Below, piece after piece: positions 6,711 through 12,423 of a DNA stretch of 18,956 bases (its first letter is position 1; each line of letters begins with the position of its first letter). The translations under genes and the position numbers were made by a program. Below the pieces are notes generated by a model. The model searched no databases. It was not told where the DNA came from and worked only from the letters and a program-made list of their open reading frames with translations. The stretch comes from JBBSHE01 sp038253325 (GTDB lineage: Bacteria; Actinomycetota; Actinomycetes; Propionibacteriales; Nocardioidaceae). The stretch lies in the NCBI GenBank assembly GCA_038253325.1, contig JBBSHE010000050.1, positions 1-18,956 on the forward strand, read 5' to 3'.

Positions 6711-7619
6711 AGGGATTCTAGGGACGCCGGCGTCGATCAGATCCCGGGCGACGACGGCGGGGGTCAGCCGCAGCTCATGAGCCGAGCACCGGAGTACGCG
6801 GCTGGCGGAGAGGACGACCTGTCGCTCACGAGGCATGTCCGCATCCCACTGGCCGACGTCGAGGTGGTGGGAACCGTCGACCTCGAGGACGAGGACCGAA
6901 CCGTCGGGCAGAACCCATTCGCAGTCGAGGTATCGGCGACGGCCCGTCCGGTCGCACCGTACCCGCTGACCCGACGGCGCGACGATCCGGAACCGCCGGC
7001 ACAGGCGGCGAAGGTCGATCTCGCTCAGCGCTTCGGCACCTCCGGCGATGTCGCCGAGGGCGAGGCGCATGTGCGCTGCGTGCCGGATCCGGCCAGCCGC
7101 GTCGAGTTCCGTCCGGAGTGCGTCGACGGTCGCGAGCCGCTGCTGGACGACCGCGGCTAGCACGGCGTACGAGAACCGCGGCCAGGGCTGCCATGCAGCC
7201 CGGTCGATCGCGCCCCGCGCTGGTGCGCACAGCGGCAGTCCGAGGTGCCACTCGATGTCGTCGGGTGTGAACCGACGGGACTCGTGGATGCGAACACCGA
7301 CGATCTCGCTCACTCTCGACGCCCTCTCGACGACGATGTGGATGGTCGGGTCGGGGAAGGCCGTGAGTCGGTGTCGTTCCAAGCACGTTGCCGAGGCGAG
7401 TGCGACTGGCCGGCCGGCATTCAGGACCGCAACGTGCATCAGTTGTTCGCGCGTGAGTGCCCCGTTGCTCATGGCGATCACGCAGGCTGTGCATTCGCGC
7501 CACCGCTTGGCGGCGAACTGGGCGTCGATCGTCGCGCAACTGATGCCCAGGCTTGCGAGCTGGCCGCGATGGACGATCCCGCACTGACGTTCGGCGAGTT
7601 GGGACAGCCCGGGGGCCAT
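6675..7619 (-). CDS. AbiEi antitoxin-like / DUF559 PD-(D/E)XK-fold protein
   Basis: A 314-residue protein of a family common in actinobacteria. The N-terminus (LSQLAERQCGIVHRGQLASLGIS) resembles the winged-helix start of AbiEi-type antitoxins. The C-terminal part resembles the DUF559/Vsr-like nuclease fold: YLDCEWVLPDG, then the E-x-D strand VLVLEVDGSHH and the QW.ADM..ER helix. The start at 7619 is preferred because GGAG lies five bases upstream. An ATG at 7670 would add 17 residues with no ribosome site. No toxin partner (AbiEii) is adjacent, so a toxin-antitoxin role should not be assumed; nuclease activity is equally unproven. The last eleven codons (ELSVRGGVTAP) and the stop lie inside palindromic element copy 4. 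Two element arrays flank the gene. Confidence 0.8.
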   Translation of the reverse strand: MAPGLSQLAERQCGIVHRGQLASLGISCATIDAQFAAKRWRECTACVIAMSNGALTREQLMHVAVLNAGRPVALASATCLERHRLTAFPDPTIHIVVERASRVSEIVGVRIHESRRFTPDDIEWHLGLPLCAPARGAIDRAAWQPWPRFSYAVLAAVVQQRLATVDALRTELDAAGRIRHAAHMRLALGDIAGGAEALSEIDLRRLCRRFRIVAPSGQRVRCDRTGRRRYLDCEWVLPDGSVLVLEVDGSHHLDVGQWDADMPRERQVVLSASRVLRCSAHELRLTPAVVARDLIDAGVPRIPELSVRGGVTAP

Positions 7620-7730
7620 GTCGGCTCCGGGCAACTGGTCGTAGTGGAGGCTGGTGAGTATCGGCAACATGTGGTGGAGCGTCGCCGCTCACTTACCGGT
7701 TTGCCGCCGATGTCCGCCCGCTGTGGACAG

Positions 7731-7853
7731 GACTTGTCGGTCGCACACAGGGTGATAGCCCCACCACGTACCGACAAGTCAGGGTAGTGCCGCCGACCCT
7801 GCCGACTTGTCGGCGGCTGATGGGGTGATAGCCCCACCACGTACCGACAAGTC
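7731..7853. repeat. Array of two 50-bp palindromic elements, 73-bp period (copies 5-6)
   Basis: Copies lie at 7731-7780 and 7804-7853, both with perfect GACTTGTCGG/CCGACAAGTC arms and the inner hairpin GGG(G)-TGATAG-CCCC. The period is again exactly 73 bp, but the 23-base spacer (7781-7803) is unrelated in sequence to the spacers of the 6515-6710 array. The array lies between the stop of the secreted phosphoesterase gene and the start of the AbiEi-like gene, both on the minus strand. Confidence 0.93.
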
Positions 7854-7865
7854 AGCCGGGGGCGG

Positions 7866-9518
7866 CTAAAAGTGGCTGACTCGTTTGACGGTGCCGTTCG
7901 GCCGCAGGATCACCCGGTTGTCGGTGGGATGCCGGAAGTCGAAGAATCCGGTCAGCGGCGCGGCCCTCAAGTCGAAAGCGTGGTCACCGACCGAACCGGT
8001 CCGCCAGTTGAGCTCGATGAACCGAAGGATCGACGTCTGCTCGAGGAGACGGTGATCGACGAAGTTGGTCTTGGCGTACGGCGAGATCACCAGCATCGGA
8101 AGTCGCGGCCCGGGGCCACACCGGTCCAGGTAGCCCCCGGCCGGTCCGGCGTTCGAACGGATGCAGGCCGCCGCGTCGTTCGTCGGCGACTGGGAGCCGT
8201 TGAGGATCGCGGTCGACCGGTGGTCGTACCAGCCGTCCGAGTCGTCGTACGCCACGACGATCGCCGTGTTGCGCCACTGCTTCGACCTCTGGATCAGGTT
8301 GATCTCCCGCACCAGGAAGTGCTGCTCGTCGATCGGGTCGGAGTACGCCGCGTGGCCGTCCTGGTACGACGCCGCCTTCAGGAAGCTGACGGCCGGAAGG
8401 TGGCTCTCCTCGAGCGCCCGGTTGAAGTAACGCAGGTCGTACTGGTGGTTGGCCCGGTCGGTGTGGCCGACGGCCCGCAGCGACGACGGCGCGACATGGT
8501 GCCGGTTGGACGTCGACTTGTAGTACTGGAACGGGTTGTGGTGCGGGTTGTAGTCCGTGATCGCTGCCCCTCCGACATTCGTGTGCGTGGCGCCGCAGAC
8601 CGCCGGGGTCGTTGCCGTCGCCTTGACGGTGGGTGCGAAGCCACCTTGGAACCAGCCCCACGTGACGTGCTTGCGGTTGAGCAGGTCACCGATGTTCCTC
8701 CCCCGCATCGCGGCCAAGTTGTAGCTCGTCGTGTGGTTCTTGTTCGAGCAGTCGTCGTACGCCGGGTCGGGGTCGTTGATGATCGTCCCGACGCCGTTCG
8801 CGTTTGGGTCGACAACGGCGTACGGGTCGGTGGTCCGCTGGAGCGTGACCGGGTCGAGTGCGATCGCGCCGTGCGTCTGGCCGGAGACGAGGTTGAGCGC
8901 ACCCGGCGTCGAGGGGCCGAACGTCGTACCGTAGGAGTTGTCCGCCATCGAGAAGTGCTGCGCGTAGTTCCACAAGCCGGTGACGGTGTTGCCGTCGTAG
9001 TAGTCCATCACCAGACCGGGCCTGCCGTAGAGACCGGTGCAGTCGTCGACGCTGGTGTTCTGGACATATCTGTCGTTCTTGCCGCCGTGGACCGCCTTCT
9101 GCTCCGCGAGGTACTCGTGGTCCTGGTCGCAGGTCAGCGCCTGGGCCGGTCCGAGCCGGGCGGGATCGTAGAGGTTCGGGTTGTCGTGCAGCAGGTGGGC
9201 GGTCCGTAGCGTGTTCGCCCACGGCGTGTCCATCCGGGGATTGAAGTGGACGCCATCGGTGTTGGCGGCCTTCGGGTACGTGCCGAAGTAGTGGTCGAAT
9301 GACACGTTCTCGTCGAAAATCACGACCAGATGCTTGATCGGCGTGGTGGTGTGGTGCGCGGCGAGAGCGGTGGGCAGCTGGTGCGCGGACCGCGGCTGGT
9401 GACCGTCGGGCCGGTCCTGTGCGGACGCGATCCCCTGGACGCCATACCCGCTCAGGGCCAGTGCGCAGGTGCTGGCCATGACGGCCGGAACCGCGCGGCG
9501 CTTGGTGGTGAAGAACAC
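7866..9518 (-). CDS. Secreted phospholipase C / acid phosphatase-family phosphoesterase
   Basis: A 550-residue exported hydrolase of the phosphoesterase family that includes bacterial phospholipases C and AcpA-type acid phosphatases; it probably releases phosphate from phospholipids or phosphate esters outside the cell. The start is GTG at 9518, with AAAGGA five bases upstream, followed directly by a signal peptide (TTKRRAVPAVMAS..., cleavage near ASAQ, residue 34). The catalytic block is HLVVIFDENVSFDHYFGTYP (63-82). The late metal-site region is VAYDDSDGWYDH, and the C-terminal part has PMLVISPYAKTNFVDH and SILRFIELNW, all typical of the family. An upstream extension of the frame to 9674 lacks a signal and a ribosome site. 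A PHO-box-like repeat at 9628-9660 suggests induction by phosphate starvation. Confidence 0.88.
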   Translation of the reverse strand: MFFTTKRRAVPAVMASTCALALSGYGVQGIASAQDRPDGHQPRSAHQLPTALAAHHTTTPIKHLVVIFDENVSFDHYFGTYPKAANTDGVHFNPRMDTPWANTLRTAHLLHDNPNLYDPARLGPAQALTCDQDHEYLAEQKAVHGGKNDRYVQNTSVDDCTGLYGRPGLVMDYYDGNTVTGLWNYAQHFSMADNSYGTTFGPSTPGALNLVSGQTHGAIALDPVTLQRTTDPYAVVDPNANGVGTIINDPDPAYDDCSNKNHTTSYNLAAMRGRNIGDLLNRKHVTWGWFQGGFAPTVKATATTPAVCGATHTNVGGAAITDYNPHHNPFQYYKSTSNRHHVAPSSLRAVGHTDRANHQYDLRYFNRALEESHLPAVSFLKAASYQDGHAAYSDPIDEQHFLVREINLIQRSKQWRNTAIVVAYDDSDGWYDHRSTAILNGSQSPTNDAAACIRSNAGPAGGYLDRCGPGPRLPMLVISPYAKTNFVDHRLLEQTSILRFIELNWRTGSVGDHAFDLRAAPLTGFFDFRHPTDNRVILRPNGTVKRVSHF

Positions 9519-9627
9519 GTCTGTCCTTTCGACGTTGGGCTCTGTGGCCGTACGCGTGTCGCTACCGGCACCCGCACGGGTCCAGGGTAGGGAGACCCGG
9601 TGCACGTTGTACACGCATGTAGGCGGT

Positions 9628-9660
9628 GTGCACGAGGAGTTCAGCCGTCGTTCAACCGCA
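9628..9660 (+). promoter_or_regulatory. PHO-box-like triple 11-bp direct repeat upstream of the phosphoesterase
   Basis: Three adjacent 11-mers read GTGCACGAGGA (9628-9638), GTTCAGCCGTC (9639-9649) and GTTCAACCGCA (9650-9660). Actinobacterial PhoP boxes are made of 11-bp direct repeat units beginning GTTCA(C/T)C. The site is 110-142 bp upstream of the phosphoesterase GTG, on the opposite strand, in the gap before the dehydrogenase gene. Two of the three units are good matches. The assignment is inferred. Confidence 0.42.
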
Positions 9661-9686
9661 GCCCGCGGGCTCACGACCGTGAGGCG

Positions 9687-10613
9687 TCAGAACGGGTAGA
9701 CGACGCCCGTCGCCTGCTCGGACAGGTTCCACAGCCGGCGACCTGCGCCGAGGTCGTACGCCGCCCTCGATGCCGTCACGATCCGGGGTGAGCCACGCAG
9801 CTCGAGTACCTCGGGCCCGACGTACGAGCCGCCGGCCAAACCCGGCGTGGTGGCGGCGTAGAGCAACGGCCACGCGCCAGCGTCGGCCGACTGTGCGAAC
9901 AACATCGTGCCGAGACGCACGATCAGTGACCCGAATGTCCTGCCGGCGAGCTCCGGACCGGACCGCTGCAGGTGCGTAGACGCGACGCCCGGGTGAGCAG
10001 CCACCGACGTGATGGGGGCCCCGGCCGCTGCAGCGCGCCGGTCGAGCTCGAACGCGAACAGCAGGTTAGCCAGCTTCGACTCGCTGTACGCCTGCCACTT
10101 GCGGTAGCGGCGCGGCTCGCGCGGATCGAGCGTCGGTACCCGACGTGCGTACTTGTGCATGATGCTGCTCACGGTCACCACCCGGGCATTGGGTGCCGCC
10201 AGCAGCTGCGGGGTCAACAGGCCAGTGAGCGCGAAGGGGCCGAGGTGGTTGGTGCCGAGCTGCAGCTCGAACCCGTCGGCGGTGCGGCGCTCAGGCGTCG
10301 CCATCACGCCGGCGTTGTTGACGAGGAGGTCGAGCGCGCTGTGTCTGTCTCCGAACGAACGCGACGCGTCGCGTACGGATCTGAGGTCGGCGAGGTCCAG
10401 CTCGAGAACTTCCCACGAGGCGTCCCGGGCAGACTCGGTGATGTTGGTGCCGACGCCCCTCGCCCCGTCGAAGCTACGCGCCCCCAGCACGACGTGGGCG
10501 CCGTGCGTCGCAAGCTCCCGGGCCGTGTTCGCACCGAGCCCGCCGGTCACCCCGGTGACGAGTACCGTCCAACCGGAGAGGTCTGGTATATCGGCAACCG
10601 TCCAACCGGACAT
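9687..10613 (-). CDS. Short-chain dehydrogenase/reductase (SDR), retinol-dehydrogenase-like
   Basis: A 308-residue NAD(P)-dependent oxidoreductase of the classical SDR fold. Visible motifs are the cofactor loop TGVTGGLG (20-27), NNAG (99-102), the catalytic serine region VVTVSSIMH (146-153) and the active-site YSESK (Y176, K180). The pattern LLVNNAGVM, GFELQLGTNHLGPFALTG and AAHPGVASTHL is typical of the plant/retinol-dehydrogenase-like branch often annotated simply as oxidoreductase. The substrate cannot be told. The start at 10613 has AGAGG about six bases upstream. It lies 121 bp after the Rrf2 regulator on the same strand and may be a target of it, though no operator was recognised. Confidence 0.88.
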   Translation of the reverse strand: MSGWTVADIPDLSGWTVLVTGVTGGLGANTARELATHGAHVVLGARSFDGARGVGTNITESARDASWEVLELDLADLRSVRDASRSFGDRHSALDLLVNNAGVMATPERRTADGFELQLGTNHLGPFALTGLLTPQLLAAPNARVVTVSSIMHKYARRVPTLDPREPRRYRKWQAYSESKLANLLFAFELDRRAAAAGAPITSVAAHPGVASTHLQRSGPELAGRTFGSLIVRLGTMLFAQSADAGAWPLLYAATTPGLAGGSYVGPEVLELRGSPRIVTASRAAYDLGAGRRLWNLSEQATGVVYPF

Positions 10614-10734
10614 CTCGTACCTCTTCCCGGGTTTGCGAGGGGGTCCTTGCCACCGTCACCACGTACGTACCAGGTTCGGGCCCGTACGGTCGCAACGCCC
10701 GGTCGGCTGACGTCCGCCGGCCTCGATCCCGGCA

Positions 10735-11193
10735 TCAGTGGGGAAGCCAGGCGTCCTCGGACTTGGTCAGGGCAACGACATCGGGCGGCAGCTGGTTCGT
10801 GGCCAGCATCTCGACCGTGACGTGCTCGAACACGTCGCGGAGGTTGGCGCGGGCGGCGATCCAGACCAGCTGCAGCAGCTTCGTCGATTCGTTGTACTCG
10901 ACGCTCTCGGGCCGCAGGCCGTAGACCGAGACCAGCGGTCCGTCGACGGCACGGATGATGTCGGCGACCGAGACGTCGTCTGCGGGTCGGGCCAGTCGCC
11001 ACCCTCCACTCTGTCCGCGGACACTGCGAACGATCCCTGCCCGGCGCAGATCGGCGAGGATCGCCTGAAGAAACCCGTGTGGCACATCCTGGCAGCGGCC
11101 GATCTCCTCGGCCGAGACGGCAATGCTCTCGGCGCGCCCGGCGATCTCGATCAGCGCCCGCAACGCGTAGTCCGACTTCGCCGAAACCCGCAT
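10735..11193 (-). CDS. Rrf2-family transcriptional regulator lacking the Fe-S cysteine triad
   Basis: A 152-residue winged-helix regulator. The opening MRVSAKSDYALRALIEIA and the wing SVRGQSGGWRLARPADDVSVADIIRAVDGPL are diagnostic of Rrf2. IscR and NsrR carry three cysteines near residues 90-110. This protein has only one cysteine (C34, in GRCQDV) and none in that loop (VYGLRPESVEYNES), so it should not bind an Fe-S cluster in the usual way. The C-terminal helix LLQLVWIAARANLRDVFEHVTV is the dimerisation region. The ATG at 11193 has no Shine-Dalgarno. CACAAT lies six bases upstream (11205-11200), compatible with leaderless translation. It is divergent from the DedA gene and followed by the SDR gene. 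Confidence 0.87.
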   Translation of the reverse strand: MRVSAKSDYALRALIEIAGRAESIAVSAEEIGRCQDVPHGFLQAILADLRRAGIVRSVRGQSGGWRLARPADDVSVADIIRAVDGPLVSVYGLRPESVEYNESTKLLQLVWIAARANLRDVFEHVTVEMLATNQLPPDVVALTKSEDAWLPH

Positions 11194-11283
11194 AAGACGA
11201 TTGTGTCAGACGACTTCGACGGTGTTGCCGGGTTGCCGACTCGCGGGGGACGACCGTGGTCGAAGGCGTCGCCCCCGGACCCC

Positions 11284-11289
11284 TACCCT
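11284..11289 (+). promoter_or_regulatory. Possible -10 box for leaderless DedA mRNA
   Basis: TACCCT lies six bases before the GTG start at 11296, which itself has no ribosome site. This matches the actinobacterial leaderless pattern, in which TANNNT sits about seven bases upstream of a start codon that is also the transcription start. No clear -35 was seen. Confidence 0.35.
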
Positions 11290-11295
11290 TGACCT

Positions 11296-11961
11296 GTGCA
11301 GACCGTCACCGATGCGATTCAGTCGGTCCCACCGCTGGCCGCGTACGCGATCATCGCCGCGCTCGTGTTCGGCGAGGCGGCGATCTTCATCGGATTCGTC
11401 TTGCCCGGTGAGACGGCCGTCGTGCTCGGCGGATTCCTCGCCAGCGTGCACAACCTCGACATCGTGACGCTGTGCATCCTGGTCTTCGTGTCCGCCGTCA
11501 TCGGAGACTCCGTCGGGTTCGAGGTGGGCAAGAAGTTCGGGCCGCGAATCCTGCGTACGCGGCTCTTCCAGTCACACCAGGCCCGGCTGGACAAGGCGCT
11601 GGAGTTCCTCAAGCGGCGCGGCGGTCCCGCCGTCTTCCTTGGCCGCTTCACGGCATTCTTCCGCGCGGTGATGCCGGGTCTGGCCGGAGTCAGCCGGATG
11701 CGCTACGGCACGTTCCTGGTCTGGAACGCGTTGGGCGGACTGCTGTGGGGCGTCGGCTATGCGCTCGTCGGCTACATCGCAGGCAACTCGTACGAGCGGG
11801 TCGCGGGACAGATCGGCAAGGGCACCCTGGTCGCCGTAGGGGTCATCGTCGTCGCTGGCCTCGCCGTCTGGCACCTGCGCAGGAAGCGGGGCGCGAAACG
11901 CGAAGAGGAGGAGTTCGAAGCGAGCCATCGCGAGACGCCGACACCGGATCCGCTGCCCTGA
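11296..11961 (+). CDS. DedA-family (VTT/SNARE-associated) integral membrane protein
   Basis: A 221-residue polytopic membrane protein of the DedA family, whose members act in phospholipid (undecaprenyl phosphate or phosphatidylethanolamine) translocation and envelope homeostasis. Features are FIGFVLPGET in the first re-entrant region (31-40, with the conserved E39) and the signature GRFTAFFRAVMPGLAG (116-131). There are hydrophobic segments around 14-36, 45-71, 140-163 and 176-193. The tail is highly charged (RRKRGAKREEEEFEASHRE), probably cytoplasmic. The GTG at 11296 is the only start that gives the complete first helix. Length is typical. The specific lipid substrate cannot be told. Confidence 0.9.
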   Translation: MQTVTDAIQSVPPLAAYAIIAALVFGEAAIFIGFVLPGETAVVLGGFLASVHNLDIVTLCILVFVSAVIGDSVGFEVGKKFGPRILRTRLFQSHQARLDKALEFLKRRGGPAVFLGRFTAFFRAVMPGLAGVSRMRYGTFLVWNALGGLLWGVGYALVGYIAGNSYERVAGQIGKGTLVAVGVIVVAGLAVWHLRRKRGAKREEEEFEASHRETPTPDPLP

Positions 11962-12021
11962 AACCAGACCGCCGGAAGGGGGACCGCGTTCCGGAGCCGC
12001 GTTGATCAAGGTATGCGTCGT

Positions 12022-12027
12022 TAGGCT
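12022..12027 (+). promoter_or_regulatory. -10 box TAGGCT of a probable leaderless chorismate mutase mRNA
   Basis: TAGGCT ends seven bases before the ATG at 12035, the spacing expected when transcription starts at the first base of the start codon. No good Shine-Dalgarno precedes the ATG. TTGATC at 12002-12007 is only 14 bases upstream, too close to be a standard -35. Confidence 0.5.
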
Positions 12028-12034
12028 GGCATCG

Positions 12035-12406
12035 ATGAGCACGGACGACCCGATCAGCACGGACGACCCGATCAGCACGGACGACCCGATCAGCATGGAC
12101 GACATGGTCCAAGGCATGGCCCCGGGTGTACGCACGGAGCTCGATCGGCTGCGCGCCAGCATCGACAACCTGGACGCCGCCCTCGTGCACTTGCTCGCCG
12201 AGCGATTCAAGTGCACTCAGCAGGTCGGCATTCTGAAAGCAGACAACGGGCTCCCGCCGGCCGACCTCGACCGTGAGGCCGCGCAGATCGCACGTCTCCG
12301 CGAGCTGGCGCTGGATGCGCGGCTTGACCCTGAGTTCGCGGAGAAGTTCCTCAACTTCGTGATCGCCGAGGTGCTTCGCCACCACGACGCGATCGCCAAC
12401 CCCTGA
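12035..12406 (+). CDS. Chorismate mutase, AroQ type, with repeat-encoded N-terminal tail
   Basis: A 123-residue protein. Residues 30-123 form an all-helical AroQ chorismate mutase domain, which converts chorismate to prephenate for phenylalanine and tyrosine synthesis. Candidate active-site residues, by position within the family, are R40 (LDRLRASIDNLD), R57 (LLAERFK) and K68 (GILKADNGL). The late helix AEKFLNFVIAEVLRHHDAI closes the domain. No signal peptide is seen, so it should be cytoplasmic. The first 20 residues are STDDPI three times, encoded by a perfect 18-bp repeat. The start at 12035 fits the TAGGCT leaderless promoter; ATGs at 12095 and 12104 would skip the repeat. It is convergent with acs, the two stop codons being 13 bp apart. 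Confidence 0.87.
   Translation: MSTDDPISTDDPISTDDPISMDDMVQGMAPGVRTELDRLRASIDNLDAALVHLLAERFKCTQQVGILKADNGLPPADLDREAAQIARLRELALDARLDPEFAEKFLNFVIAEVLRHHDAIANP
12038..12091 (+). repeat. Perfect 18-bp tandem repeat x3 (STDDPI) in chorismate mutase gene
   Basis: AGCACGGACGACCCGATC occurs at 12038-12055, 12056-12073 and 12074-12091 without mismatch, followed by a degenerate partial unit (AGCATGGACGAC). The unit is six codons long, so copy-number changes keep the frame. Confidence 0.95.
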
Positions 12407-12423
12407 CCGCATCGGTCGGTCAG
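12403..12423. terminator. Short hairpin spanning convergent stop codons
   Basis: CTGACCG (12403-12409) and CGGTCAG (12417-12423) form a perfect 7-bp stem with a seven-base loop and include the stop codons of both chorismate mutase and acs. There is no T-tract. It could serve as a weak bidirectional terminator. Confidence 0.35.

Noticed and set aside
6675..7619. Complete AbiE type IV toxin-antitoxin system
   Set aside because: No AbiEii-like nucleotidyltransferase gene is adjacent on either side; only the AbiEi-like/DUF559 protein is present.
6515..7853. CRISPR array
   Set aside because: The repeats are long nested palindromes, there are only two or three per array, the spacers within the first array are nearly identical, and no cas gene is present.
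6515..7853. Insertion sequence with terminal inverted repeats around the AbiEi-like gene
   Set aside because: The flanking arrays are in direct orientation, no transposase motif is visible in the protein, and no target-site duplication was found by eye.
7048..9209. Long plus-strand open frames opposite the AbiEi-like and phosphoesterase genes
   Set aside because: They are arginine- and valine-rich antisense frames typical of high-GC DNA, with no motifs or initiation signals.
10655..10670. Eighth copy of the palindromic element near CACCACGTACGTACC
   Set aside because: Only the short ACCACGTAC string matches; neither outer arm nor the inner stem is present.
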